A model generated the notes under the pieces. The model was not told the origin of the DNA. It saw only the letters and a program-made list of their open reading frames with translations, and did no database searches. The position numbers and the translations under genes were made by a program. Shown piece after piece: positions 12,648 through 22,952 of a stretch of DNA of 64,000 nucleotides (positions are counted from its first letter, which is position 1; each line of letters begins with the position of its first letter). Location of the stretch: assembly GCF_028656955.1 (NCBI RefSeq), contig NZ_JAMDGY010000022.1:30843-94842 (forward strand), written 5' to 3'. The stretch comes from Pseudomonas fontis. GTDB taxonomy: Bacteria; Pseudomonadota; Gammaproteobacteria; Pseudomonadales; Pseudomonadaceae.

Positions 12648-14209
12648 CCGCTAGAGAGCAGAAACGCCAGCCCCTTTCGACCGGGTCCGAATGGACGTTC
12701 GAGCTTATCCAGGCCTATGACCGAGAAATCAGCCGCCTGGCCGAGCGCTACGCCCTGGACACCTACCCCAACCAGATCGAAGTGATCACGGCCGAGCAGA
12801 TGATGGACGCCTACGCTTCCGTCGGCATGCCCCTGGGCTACCACCATTGGTCCTACGGCAAACACTTCCTCAGCACCGAGAAGTCCTACAGCCGGGGCCA
12901 GATGGGCCTGGCCTACGAGATCGTGATCAACTCCGACCCGTGCATCGCCTACCTGATGGAAGAAAACACCATCTGCATGCAGGCACTGGTGGTGGCGCAT
13001 GCCTGCTACGGGCACAACAGCTTCTTCAAGGGCAACTACCTGTTCCGCACCTGGACCGATGCCAGTTCGATCATCGATTACCTGGTGTTCGCCAAGCAGT
13101 ACATCACCCAGTGCGAGGAGCGCCACGGCATTGATGCGGTCGAAGACCTGCTCGACTCCTGCCACGCCCTGATGAACTACGGTGTAGACCGCTACAAGCG
13201 CCCCTACCCGATTTCCGCCGAAGAGGAACGGCGTCGCCAGAAAGATCGTGAAGAACACCTGCAAAAGCAGATCAACGACCTTTGGCGGACCATCCCCAAG
13301 GGCAACGACAAGTACAACGAGAAAGACAACGCCCGCTTCCCGGCCGAGCCGCAGGAAAACATCCTGTACTTCATCGAGAAACACGCGCCGCTGCTGGAGC
13401 CCTGGCAGCGGGAAATCGTGCGGATCGTGCGCAAGATTGCGCAGTACTTCTACCCGCAGCGGCAAACCCAGGTGATGAACGAGGGCTGGGCCACCTTCTG
13501 GCACTACACCCTGATGAACGACCTGTATGACGAAGGCCTGGTCACCGAAGGCTTCATCATGGAGTTCCTCCAGTCGCACACCAGCGTAGTCTTCCAGCCT
13601 GGCTTCGACAGCCCGTACTACAGCGGTATCAACCCCTACGCGCTGGGCTTTGCCATGTACCGGGACATCCGGCGCATGTGCGAACACCCCACCGAGGAAG
13701 ACCGCCACTGGTTCCCGGACATCGCCGGCAGTGACTGGCTGTCGACCATCAAGTTCGCCATGAGCAGCTTCAAGGATGAGAGTTTCATCCTGCAGTACCT
13801 GTCGCCCACGGTAATCCGTGACCTGAAGCTCTTCAGCATCCTTGATGACGACCAGAAGGACGACCTGCTGGTACCGGCGATTCACGACGAGACGGGCTAC
13901 CGGATCATTCGTGAAACCCTGGCCGCGCAGTACAACCTGGGCAACCGCGAGCCAAATATCCAGATCTGGAGCATCGACCGTCGCGGCGACCGCTCGCTGA
14001 CCCTGCGTCACCAGCAGCACGACCGCAAACCCCTGGGCGACTCCACCGAGGAAGTGCTCAAGCATCTGCACCGCCTGTGGGGCTTCGACATCCATCTGGA
14101 AACCCTGCAAGGCGACCAGATCATGAAAACCTTTCACGTCCCCCCAAAGGGTGAACACGGCAGCGAAGGCGACTATGGCCGCCTGGACCTCGCTGTCGTG
14201 CACCTCTAG
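12644..14209 (+). CDS. SpoVR family protein
   Basis: 521 residues, full-length SpoVR-like protein (E. coli YcgB homolog). The family motifs [42 protein letters not shown] and [11 protein letters not shown] are readable. Despite the name from Bacillus sporulation, the function in proteobacteria is unknown; the gene is co-conserved with prkA and yeaH and stress-induced. It overlaps yeaH by 4 bp and ends 59 bp before cca, with a terminator-like hairpin in between. Confidence 0.93.
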   Translation: MTAREQKRQPLSTGSEWTFELIQAYDREISRLAERYALDTYPNQIEVITAEQMMDAYASVGMPLGYHHWSYGKHFLSTEKSYSRGQMGLAYEIVINSDPCIAYLMEENTICMQALVVAHACYGHNSFFKGNYLFRTWTDASSIIDYLVFAKQYITQCEERHGIDAVEDLLDSCHALMNYGVDRYKRPYPISAEEERRRQKDREEHLQKQINDLWRTIPKGNDKYNEKDNARFPAEPQENILYFIEKHAPLLEPWQREIVRIVRKIAQYFYPQRQTQVMNEGWATFWHYTLMNDLYDEGLVTEGFIMEFLQSHTSVVFQPGFDSPYYSGINPYALGFAMYRDIRRMCEHPTEEDRHWFPDIAGSDWLSTIKFAMSSFKDESFILQYLSPTVIRDLKLFSILDDDQKDDLLVPAIHDETGYRIIRETLAAQYNLGNREPNIQIWSIDRRGDRSLTLRHQQHDRKPLGDSTEEVLKHLHRLWGFDIHLETLQGDQIMKTFHVPPKGEHGSEGDYGRLDLAVVHL

Positions 14210-14217
14210 CGCAGCCG

Positions 14218-14267
14218 ACCTCCGTTGCAGCCAGACAGGGTATCCTGTGGCTTCAACGGAGGTTTTT
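14218..14267 (+). terminator. hairpin with T5: probable spoVR terminator that also contains the cca Shine-Dalgarno
   Basis: Outer arms ACCTCCGTTG (14218-14227) and CAACGGAGGT (14254-14263) pair perfectly, continue through an AGCCA/TGGCT segment and close with CAGG-GTAT-CCTG. TTTTT follows directly at 14263-14267, as in an intrinsic terminator. The 3' arm contains GGAGG, six bases before the cca ATG at 14269, so the same structure would bury the cca ribosome binding site in read-through transcripts. The pairing is seen in the sequence; the regulatory role is inferred. Confidence 0.75.
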
Positions 14268-14268
14268 C

Positions 14269-15498
14269 ATGCAGATCTATAAAGTCGGCGGTGCCGTGCG
14301 CGACCGCCTGCTCGGCAGGCCGGTCACCGATATCGATCGGGTGGTGGTTGGGGAGAGCGTCGAACAGATGCAAGCCTTGGGCTATCGCCCGGTAGGGTCG
14401 GACTTTCCGGTGTTCCTGCACCCGCAAACCGGCGAGGAATACGCCCTGGCCCGGACCGAACGCAAAAGCGGTCGCGGCTATGGCGGCTTCACCTTTCACG
14501 CCAGCCCCGAGGTTACCCTTGAGCAAGACCTGATTCGTCGGGACCTCACCATCAACGCCATGGCCGAAGATGACGACGGGCACATCACCGATCCGTACAA
14601 CGGCAAGAAAGACCTCGAAGATCGAATTTTACGCCACGTATCGCCGGCGTTTGCCGAAGATCCCCTGCGCGTCCTGCGCGTCGCACGCTTTGCCGCGCGC
14701 TATGCCGGGCTGGGCTTTACCGTGGCCCCGGACACCCTTGAGCTGATGCGCGAGCTGAGTGAGTCGGGCGAGCTTCAAGCCTTGACCGCCGAGCGCAGCT
14801 GGAAGGAGATCGCCCGCGCGCTGATGGAAGACCAGCCCCAGGTGTTTATCCAGGTGCTGCGCGACTGTGGTGCGCTCAAGGAACTGATGCCGGAGGTCGA
14901 CGCGCTGTTTGGTGTGCCTCAACCGGAAGCGCATCACCCGGAGGTGGACACCGGGGTGCACACCCTCGCAGTGCTTGAGCAGGCGGCAAAGCATCAGCAG
15001 CCGCTGACTGTGCGCTGGGCCTGCCTACTGCACAACTTGGGGAAAGGCCTGACCCCGCCAGAGGAATGGCCACGGCATATTGCTCACGAGCACCGTGGGC
15101 TCAAGCTGATCAAGGCGGTGAACCAGCGCTTCAAAGCGCCGCGCGACTGCCAGGAGCTGGCGCTGCTGGTGGGGGAGTACCACACCCACGGGCACCGGGC
15201 GCTGGAGCTGAAGGCGTCAACCTTGCTTGAGCTTTTGCAGAGCTTTGATGTGTATCGGCGACCGCAGCGTTTCGAGGAATTTATCGCTGCGTGCGAGATG
15301 GATGCACGCGCAAGACTGGGGCTGGAAGCACGGGAGTATCCGCAGGCCGCATATCTGCGCGGCGCGGCAGAGGCAGCGCGCGCGATAGCGGTGCAACCGC
15401 TGGTGCAGCAAGGCTACACCGGTCAAGCCCTGGGCGAGGCGATCAAGAAGGAACGACTGAAGGCGCTGAAAGCCTACAAGGACAATGCCGGTAGCTGA
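14269..15498 (+). CDS. cca: multifunctional CCA-adding tRNA nucleotidyltransferase, HD motif altered to HN
   Basis: 409 residues, class II CCA-adding enzyme of the long bacterial type with a C-terminal HD domain. It adds or repairs the 3' CCA of tRNAs. Nucleotidyltransferase motifs are intact: GGAVRD at 7-12, the catalytic carboxylates Asp21 and Asp23 in TDIDRVVV, and [10 protein letters not shown]. In the HD domain the expected LLHDLGKG reads LLHNLGKG: codon CAC at 15031 and AAC at 15034 give His255-Asn256. In E. coli His255-Asp256 are needed for the phosphatase and 2',3'-cyclic phosphodiesterase activities, so these may be lost while CCA addition remains. Its ribosome binding site lies in a hairpin. 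Confidence 0.94.
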   Translation: MQIYKVGGAVRDRLLGRPVTDIDRVVVGESVEQMQALGYRPVGSDFPVFLHPQTGEEYALARTERKSGRGYGGFTFHASPEVTLEQDLIRRDLTINAMAEDDDGHITDPYNGKKDLEDRILRHVSPAFAEDPLRVLRVARFAARYAGLGFTVAPDTLELMRELSESGELQALTAERSWKEIARALMEDQPQVFIQVLRDCGALKELMPEVDALFGVPQPEAHHPEVDTGVHTLAVLEQAAKHQQPLTVRWACLLHNLGKGLTPPEEWPRHIAHEHRGLKLIKAVNQRFKAPRDCQELALLVGEYHTHGHRALELKASTLLELLQSFDVYRRPQRFEEFIAACEMDARARLGLEAREYPQAAYLRGAAEAARAIAVQPLVQQGYTGQALGEAIKKERLKALKAYKDNAGS

Positions 15499-15516
15499 GC
15501 CCTACCCTGACTTCAC

Positions 15517-15602
15517 CTGTGGGAGCCGGCCTTGCCGGCGATGAGGCCCGGATGGCTGGCGACCGATACTCGGTCGATCGCTGGCAAGGCCAGCTCCCAC
15601 AG
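15517..15602. repeat. paired REP element (BIME) between convergent cca and folK
   Basis: Two inverted copies of the Pseudomonas REP core CTGTGGGAGCCGGCCTTGCC face each other: one at 15517-15545, the other at about 15577-15602 reading GGCAAGGCCAGCTCCCACAG. Together they form a long imperfect palindrome in the cca-folK gap, a typical REP location between convergent genes. It may limit read-through from both sides. Confidence 0.85.
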
Positions 15603-15638
15603 TGCCCCAAGCAAGGCTGTTACCCCGGCAGAGCAGCG

Positions 15639-16145
15639 CTACACCGTCAGTTGCCGCCCGTGCCACTCAAACGGCACCGGGGCCAAGACCTGATCGATCT
15701 GCGCCTCACCCCACAACTGCGCCATTGTCTTGCCCGCCCCCGGGTGCACCAGCGTTGGCGCAATCAACGACAACGGCCACAGCACGAAGGCATTCTTCAG
15801 AATCTCCGCACGCGGCAGCACCAGCCCGTCGAAACTGCCGTGCAAGTCGCCATACATCAGCACGTCGATATCCAGCGGCAAGCCTTTGCGTTCAGGCGCG
15901 TAGCGGCCGTTGTCGGCCTCGATGAACTTGAGCCGACGATCCAGCTCCATCAGCGGCAAATCGCTCAGACCAGACACCACCAGATTGAAGAACGGACCGC
16001 TCTTGATGCCCACCGCCTGGCTTTCGAATACCGCCGAGCAGCGCATGTCCTGCAGCAGGCCGGCCAGCGCATCAAGCCCGGCCGTCAGGTTCCGCTCACG
16101 CTCGACATTGCTACCGAGACCAAGGTAGACCAGGGTCAGAGACAT
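15639..16145 (-). CDS. folK: 2-amino-4-hydroxy-6-hydroxymethyldihydropteridine pyrophosphokinase
   Basis: 168 residues, an HPPK. The N-terminal VYLGLGSNVERERNL is diagnostic, and the FFNLV and PLDIDVLMYGD motifs follow. It transfers pyrophosphate from ATP to the pterin in folate synthesis. It lies downstream of folB in the same operon with a 10-bp overlap. The C-terminal half is shorter and more divergent than E. coli FolK, as in other pseudomonads. Confidence 0.92.
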   Translation of the reverse strand: MSLTLVYLGLGSNVERERNLTAGLDALAGLLQDMRCSAVFESQAVGIKSGPFFNLVVSGLSDLPLMELDRRLKFIEADNGRYAPERKGLPLDIDVLMYGDLHGSFDGLVLPRAEILKNAFVLWPLSLIAPTLVHPGAGKTMAQLWGEAQIDQVLAPVPFEWHGRQLTV

Positions 16146-16489
16146 CCGCGCTCGATCTCCACGCCAACACCGCTGGCAGCCGGAACGGCGCCCGGCTTGG
16201 TCAGCTTCAAGTGCAACCAGGGAATCTGGAACTCGGCCATCAGCACCTGGGCCAGGCGCTCGGCAAAGGTCTCGACCAACTGGAACTGGGCCTGCTCGGC
16301 AAACGCCTGGATACGCGCCGAAACACTGGCGTAATCCAGTGCCAGGGTCAGGTCATCGCCCGCCGCTGCCGGGCGATTATCCCAGGCAAACCGCAGGTCC
16401 AGGCGCAGGCACTGACGAATGCCACGCTCCCAATCGTAGGCGCCGATCACGGTGTCGACTTCCAGCCCTTCGATGAACACTCTGTCCAA
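16136..16489 (-). CDS. folB: dihydroneopterin aldolase
   Basis: 117 residues. It cleaves dihydroneopterin to 6-hydroxymethyl-dihydropterin, the substrate of FolK encoded just downstream. The sequence [21 protein letters not shown] is the FolB N-terminus. I start it at TTG (16489) because the family begins there and GGAGAG lies a few bases upstream; a longer reading from an ATG at 16513 adds eight unrelated residues (SCCGEKC region). It is divergent from plsY. Confidence 0.92.
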   Translation of the reverse strand: MDRVFIEGLEVDTVIGAYDWERGIRQCLRLDLRFAWDNRPAAAGDDLTLALDYASVSARIQAFAEQAQFQLVETFAERLAQVLMAEFQIPWLHLKLTKPGAVPAASGVGVEIERGCL

Positions 16490-16563
16490 GCACTTCTCTC
16501 CACAGCACGACAAGGGCGCCTAGCGCCGTTAGAATCAGGGCGTCCTCGCCCGGAATAGTTAGC

Positions 16564-17133
16564 ATGTTTTGGTTACTGGCACTGCTCGCCTACCTGCTTG
16601 GCTCGCTGTCCTTCGCCATCGTCCTCAGCCGCCTCAACGGCAGCCCAGACCCGCGCATGAGCGGTTCGGGGAATGCCGGCGCGACCAACATGCTGCGCCT
16701 GGCAGGCAGGAAGCTGGCTGTCCTGACCCTGCTCGGCGACCTGCTCAAGGGCCTGCTACCGGTGCTGATCGCACGCCTGTTCGGCATGGACCAACAGGAA
16801 CAAGCCTGGATCGGCTTGTGCGCGGTGATTGGCCACCTGTTCCCGCTGTACTTCCGCTTCCGTGGCGGCAAAGGTGTTGCCACCGCCGCCGGCATGCTGC
16901 TCGGCCTGTATCCACCGGCCGCCTTGCTGGCCATCAGCGCCTGGCTGCTGACCTTCTACCTCACTCGCACCAGCTCTCTGGCCGCGTTGATTGCCACCCC
17001 GCTCATCCTGCCATTGCTGGCCTGGCGTGAGCCGGAGGCGCTGCTGCCGATGAGCGTACTGACCGTGCTCATCGTGTGGCGCCATCGCGGCAATCTACGC
17101 GACCTTTTTGCCGGGCGCGAACGGCATTTCTAA
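16564..17133 (+). CDS. plsY: glycerol-3-phosphate acyltransferase PlsY
   Basis: 189 residues, inner-membrane protein with about five hydrophobic segments. Motifs [23 protein letters not shown] and the initial [18 protein letters not shown] match PlsY, which acylates glycerol-3-phosphate using acyl-phosphate from PlsX in phospholipid synthesis. It is divergent from folB and convergent with tsaD, the order known from Pseudomonas (ygiH-gcp). The short C-terminal tail is basic. Confidence 0.95.
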   Translation: MFWLLALLAYLLGSLSFAIVLSRLNGSPDPRMSGSGNAGATNMLRLAGRKLAVLTLLGDLLKGLLPVLIARLFGMDQQEQAWIGLCAVIGHLFPLYFRFRGGKGVATAAGMLLGLYPPAALLAISAWLLTFYLTRTSSLAALIATPLILPLLAWREPEALLPMSVLTVLIVWRHRGNLRDLFAGRERHF

Positions 17134-17159
17134 ACACTGCACATGAATCCTGCTCAGGT

Positions 17160-18185
17160 TCACAGCGCCGGCAACTGCTCCATCGGCCAACGCGCCTGCA
17201 CGCTGATGGCCAGGGTTTCGTGCTGGCCAGCCGCCAAACGCTGACAGCCCGCGTAGGCGATCATCGCGCCATTGTCCGTGCAGAACTGCGGCCGAGCGTA
17301 GTACACGTTGCCATTCAAACCGGCGAGCATTTCTTCCAGCGACGTGCGCAGCGCCTTGTTGGCACTCACGCCGCCAGCGATCACCAGGCGCTTGAGCCCG
17401 GTGTGCTTGAGGGCGCGCTTGCACTTGATGGTCAGAGTCTCCACCACCGCCTGCTGGAAGGCCAGCGCGACGTCGCAACGGGTCTGTTCGCCGTCGTCCC
17501 CAGTACGCTGGCACTGCTGCCAGGTGTTCAGGGCGAAGGTTTTCAGGCCACTGAAGCTGAATTCCAGGCCAGGACGGTCAGTCATTGGCCGCGGGAAGAC
17601 GAAACGCCCCGCCACGCCCTGCTCGGCCAACCGGGCAATTTCGGGGCCGCCCGGATAATTCAGGCCCATCAGCTTGGCGGTCTTGTCGAACGCTTCGCCC
17701 GCGGCATCGTCGAGTGTCTCGCCAAGCAGCTCGTATTGGCCGATGCCATCGACTCGTACCAACTGCGTATGCCCACCCGACACCAACAAAGCGACGAACG
17801 GGAACTCCGGTGGCTGCTCCTCGAGCATCGGGGCCAGCAGGTGGCCCTCCATGTGGTGCACACCGAGGGCCGGAATGCCCCAGGCAAACGCCAGCGCCTG
17901 GGCGCACGAAGCGCCCACCAGCAGCGCACCGACCAGGCCAGGGCCCGCGGTGTAGGCGATCGCGTCGATCTCGGTGGCGACACAGTCGGCTTCGGCCAAC
18001 ACCTGTCGGATCAGCGGCAGCATGCGCTTGACGTGATCACGCGAGGCAAGCTCCGGCACCACACCGCCATACGCGCGGTGCAGGTCGATCTGGCTGAACA
18101 ATGCGTCGGCCAGCAGGCCGCGTTCACTGTCGTATAATGCGACGCCGGTTTCATCGCAGGATGTTTCCAATCCCAGTACTAGCAT
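17160..18185 (-). CDS. tsaD: tRNA N6-adenosine threonylcarbamoyltransferase
   Basis: 341 residues, the Kae1/Gcp/YgjD family. It attaches the threonylcarbamoyl group to A37 of ANN-decoding tRNAs together with TsaB and TsaE. Iron-binding histidines His111 and His115 lie in GVHHMEGH, the N-terminal [13 protein letters not shown] is standard, and [11 protein letters not shown] and [16 protein letters not shown] motifs are intact. It is divergent from rpsU, with about 200 bp between, as in most Gammaproteobacteria. Confidence 0.96.
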   Translation of the reverse strand: MLVLGLETSCDETGVALYDSERGLLADALFSQIDLHRAYGGVVPELASRDHVKRMLPLIRQVLAEADCVATEIDAIAYTAGPGLVGALLVGASCAQALAFAWGIPALGVHHMEGHLLAPMLEEQPPEFPFVALLVSGGHTQLVRVDGIGQYELLGETLDDAAGEAFDKTAKLMGLNYPGGPEIARLAEQGVAGRFVFPRPMTDRPGLEFSFSGLKTFALNTWQQCQRTGDDGEQTRCDVALAFQQAVVETLTIKCKRALKHTGLKRLVIAGGVSANKALRTSLEEMLAGLNGNVYYARPQFCTDNGAMIAYAGCQRLAAGQHETLAISVQARWPMEQLPAL

Positions 18186-18288
18186 GGGTCTGCGCCTTGT
18201 TGAGGCTGAATTCGAAGGCGCGCATGATAGTCCCCACTCCGGGTGCCGACCAGCGGTTTTCGATCAGAGGCTTTGCATTCCGGGCAGC

Positions 18289-18313
18289 TAAGGGTTAACA
18301 TCCGCAACCCTTA
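18289..18313 (+). promoter_or_regulatory. 8-bp inverted repeat upstream of rpsU
   Basis: TAAGGGTT (18289-18296) and AACCCTTA (18306-18313) are perfect inverted arms around 9 nt, about 75 bp before the rpsU start, in the divergent tsaD/rpsU promoter region. It could be an operator or a 5'-leader hairpin. No promoter hexamers were assigned with confidence. Confidence 0.45.
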
Positions 18314-18386
18314 AAAACCGACGTTCTCCAGTGCACATTTTTGCCACGAGTTCGTTGACCCCGGTAATGAATGAAGGTAGCTCTGG

Positions 18387-18602
18387 ATGCCAGCCGTCAA
18401 AGTTAAAGAGAACGAACCCTTCGACGTAGCTCTGCGTCGTTTCAAGCGCTCCTGCGAAAAAGCCGGTGTACTGGCTGAAGTTCGTAGCCGCGAATTTTAC
18501 GAGAAGCCGACTTCTGAGCGTAAGCGCAAAGCAGCAGCCGCTGTTAAGCGTCACGCCAAGAAAGTTCAGCGCGAACAGCGCCGCGCCGTTCGTCTGTACT
18601 AA
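18387..18602 (+). CDS. rpsU: 30S ribosomal protein S21
   Basis: 71 residues, highly basic, with the S21 N-terminus [20 protein letters not shown] and C-terminus [10 protein letters not shown]. It is the first gene of the macromolecular synthesis operon rpsU-dnaG-rpoD, which links translation, replication priming and transcription initiation. A GAAGGTAG ribosome binding site precedes the ATG. A stem-loop follows the gene before dnaG. Confidence 0.97.
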
Positions 18603-18925
18603 TACAGACTAGCGTCGCAAGCTTCTGCCATGCCCGGCCTTCAAGCCGGGCTGTCGGCAGATGCTGCTGTTTTTCTCTGTCATGCCTGCCTTCGGGCAGT
18701 CGTAGCAGAGACGTCCAAGCTGTTTCGCAGCAAGGACAAGCCTGCCTAAACGTCAGAACTGGTTTAATCGCCAGACGTGCACGTCACCCTGACGAGCTTT
18801 AACCGGCTGCAGACGAGCACACCCTTCCGATTTTTGTGTTACGCCATTCGACATCGCTTCGAATGCGCAGCCGTCCCTGCAGCATTAGCGATTACACTTG
18901 TTTGTCGCCTGATGATGAGAGTGCC
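18603..18925 (+). terminator. rpsU-dnaG intergenic region with two stem-loops
   Basis: A 323-bp gap with no credible gene. GCCCGGC (18632-18638) pairs with GCCGGGC (18645-18651), extended by outer CTGCC/GGCAG arms (18625-18660), and TTTTT follows at 18670-18674. A second short hairpin (CTGCC-TTC-GGGCAG, around 18686-18699) lies after it. This resembles the partial terminator and mRNA-processing region between rpsU and dnaG known in E. coli, which sets the high S21 to low primase ratio. The rest shows no clear structure. Confidence 0.65.
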
Positions 18926-20911
18926 ATGGCCGGGCTGATCCCCCAAAGTTTTATCGACGACCTCCTTAACCGCACCGACATCGTCGACGTGGTGAGTTCG
19001 CGCATTCAACTGAAAAAAGCCGGCAAAAACCACACCGCCTGTTGCCCGTTCCACAAGGAGAAGACCCCCTCCTTCAGCGTCAGCCCCGACAAACAGTTCT
19101 ACTACTGCTTCGGTTGCGGCGCCGGCGGCAACGCGCTCGGTTTCATCATGGACCACGACAACCTGGACTTCCCCCAGGCCGTCGAAGAGCTGGCCAAGGC
19201 CGCCGGCATGGAAGTGCCGCGTGAAGAAAGCGGCCGCGGGCACAAGCCCCGCCAACCGACCGACTCACCGCTCTACCCGTTGCTCGAAGCTGCCGCCGAG
19301 TTTTATCGCCAGGCGCTGAAAGGCCACCCGACCCGCAAATCCGCCGTCGAATACTTGAAAGGCCGTGGCCTGTCTGGCGAGATCGCCCGCGATTTCGGCC
19401 TGGGCTTCGCCCCGCCTGGCTGGGACAACCTGTTCAAGCACCTGAGCAGCGATACCCTTCAGCAAAAAGCCATGATCGATGCTGGCCTGCTGATCGAGAA
19501 CGCTGAAAGCGGCAAGCGCTACGACCGTTTCCGTGACCGGGTGATGTTCCCGATCCGCGACAGCCGTGGCCGGGTGATCGCCTTTGGTGGCCGCGTGCTC
19601 GGCGATGACAAGCCCAAGTACCTGAACTCCCCGGAAACCCCGGTGTTCCACAAGGGCCAGGAGCTGTACGGGCTGTACGAAGCGCGCAAGTTCAACCGCA
19701 ACCTCGATGAAATCATCGTGGTTGAGGGCTACATGGACGTTATCGCCCTGGCCCAGCAAGGCCTGCGCAACGCCGTTGCGACCCTCGGCACAGCGACCAG
19801 TGAGGAGCACCTGAAGCGCTTGTTCCGCGTGGTGCCGAGCGTACTGTTCTGCTTCGACGGCGACCAGGCAGGCCGCAACGCCGCATGGCGCGCCCTGGAA
19901 GCGGCGCTACCGAGCCTGCAAGACGGGCGCAAGGCGCGCTTCCTGTTCCTGCCGGAAGGCGAAGACCCGGACACCTTGGTCCGCGCCGAGGGCACCGATG
20001 CCTTCCGCGCCCGGATCAACCAGCACGCCCAGCCCCTGGCCGACTATTTCTTCCAGCAGCTGACCGAAGAAGCTGACCCACGCTCGCTCGAAGGCAAGGC
20101 CCATATGGCCACCCTCGCAGCACCGTTGATCGAAAAAGTGCCGGGCGCCAACCTGCGCGCACTGATGCGCAATCGCCTCAAGGAAATCACCGGGCTGGAC
20201 AACCAGCAGGTCGAGCAACTGAGCCACAGCGCACCCAATGAGGCGCCGCCGGCGTACGATCCGGGCATCGACTACGATGCGGTTCCCGACTACAGCCCCG
20301 ACTTCAGCGACTTCCACCAGGGCGAACACTTCCAGCCGCAGCAACAGCCGTGGACCCCGCAGCAAGGCGGGCAGAAGAAAAAGTGGGAAGACAAACCCTG
20401 GGACAAGAACCGCAAGGGCAAGCCGTGGGACAAGAATGGCAAGCGCCAGGAATTCCACCCGCCGCGCGTTCCGACCTCGGTAGAACCGCCGACCTTGAGC
20501 GCCCTGCGCACCCTGCTGCACCATCCGCAGTTGGCCAAGAAGGTCGAAGATGCCAGCCATTTTGCCGCTGAAGAGCACGTCTACGCCCAGTTGCTGATCG
20601 CCCTGCTCGAGGCGTTGCAAAAGAATCCTGAGCTACGCTCACTACAGTTGATTGCCCGCTGGCACGGCACCGAGCAAGGACGCCTGCTGCGGGCCCTGGC
20701 GGAAAAGGAATGGCTGATCGATGCCGACAACCTTGAACAACAGTTTTTCGACACTATAACTAGCTTGTCCGCTCGCCAACGCGAGCGAAGCCTGGAACAT
20801 CTGCTCAGGAAAGCACGTCAAAGTGAGTTGAGCGCAGAGGAAAAAAATCAGCTGCGCGACCTGTTAAGCCGGAATGTTCCCGCACAAACCCCGACCTCAG
20901 CTGGCGTGTGA
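18926..20911 (+). CDS. dnaG: DNA primase
   Basis: 661 residues. The CHC2 zinc finger uses Cys40, His43, Cys61 and Cys64; the TOPRIM domain has VVEGYMD with Glu267 and FDGDQAGR from about 310. It makes RNA primers at the replication fork and docks on DnaB through its C-terminal domain (about 520-661). Between the polymerase core and the helicase-binding domain lies a polar linker with repeated KPWDKN units (nt 20392-20445). The start MAGLIPQSF matches the family; upstream ATGs are in non-homologous sequence. Middle gene of the rpsU-dnaG-rpoD operon. Confidence 0.97.
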   Translation: MAGLIPQSFIDDLLNRTDIVDVVSSRIQLKKAGKNHTACCPFHKEKTPSFSVSPDKQFYYCFGCGAGGNALGFIMDHDNLDFPQAVEELAKAAGMEVPREESGRGHKPRQPTDSPLYPLLEAAAEFYRQALKGHPTRKSAVEYLKGRGLSGEIARDFGLGFAPPGWDNLFKHLSSDTLQQKAMIDAGLLIENAESGKRYDRFRDRVMFPIRDSRGRVIAFGGRVLGDDKPKYLNSPETPVFHKGQELYGLYEARKFNRNLDEIIVVEGYMDVIALAQQGLRNAVATLGTATSEEHLKRLFRVVPSVLFCFDGDQAGRNAAWRALEAALPSLQDGRKARFLFLPEGEDPDTLVRAEGTDAFRARINQHAQPLADYFFQQLTEEADPRSLEGKAHMATLAAPLIEKVPGANLRALMRNRLKEITGLDNQQVEQLSHSAPNEAPPAYDPGIDYDAVPDYSPDFSDFHQGEHFQPQQQPWTPQQGGQKKKWEDKPWDKNRKGKPWDKNGKRQEFHPPRVPTSVEPPTLSALRTLLHHPQLAKKVEDASHFAAEEHVYAQLLIALLEALQKNPELRSLQLIARWHGTEQGRLLRALAEKEWLIDADNLEQQFFDTITSLSARQRERSLEHLLRKARQSELSAEEKNQLRDLLSRNVPAQTPTSAGV

Positions 20912-20925
20912 GGTCCATGCTCGGG

Positions 20926-20931
20926 TATAAT
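20926..20931 (+). promoter_or_regulatory. TATAAT -10-like hexamer before rpoD
   Basis: A perfect TATAAT lies 48 bp before the rpoD start in the 67-bp dnaG-rpoD gap. No good -35 (GGCGTG at 17-bp spacing) is seen, so an internal rpoD promoter is possible but not certain. Internal promoters driving rpoD alone are known in other MMS operons. Confidence 0.4.
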
Positions 20932-20978
20932 CCTCGGCTTGTTTTTTGCCCGCCAAGACCTTCAGTGGATAGGGTGTT

Positions 20979-22826
<1,848 letters not shown>

Positions 22827-22832
22827 TGACAA

Positions 22833-22860
22833 ACCCCGGCACCCGCCGGGGTTTTTCTTT
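22833..22860 (+). terminator. intrinsic terminator after rpoD
   Basis: AACCCCGG (22833-22840) pairs with CCGGGGTT (22847-22854) around a 6-nt loop, followed by a T-rich tract TTTTTCTTTT. It lies just after the rpoD stop. Confidence 0.92.
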
Positions 22861-22952
22861 TCTGCCCGTCCATCTTTAAGCCTTTGGCCACTGGCCCATG
22901 CGCGAAAGCCCCGTCTACACTCGAATCTACCCACACGTGTGACGAGGCCGTT

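Noticed and set aside
18133..18138. TATAAT on the plus strand inside tsaD as an rpsU promoter
   Set aside because: It is 250 bp from rpsU, inside coding sequence, and has no -35 at the right distance.
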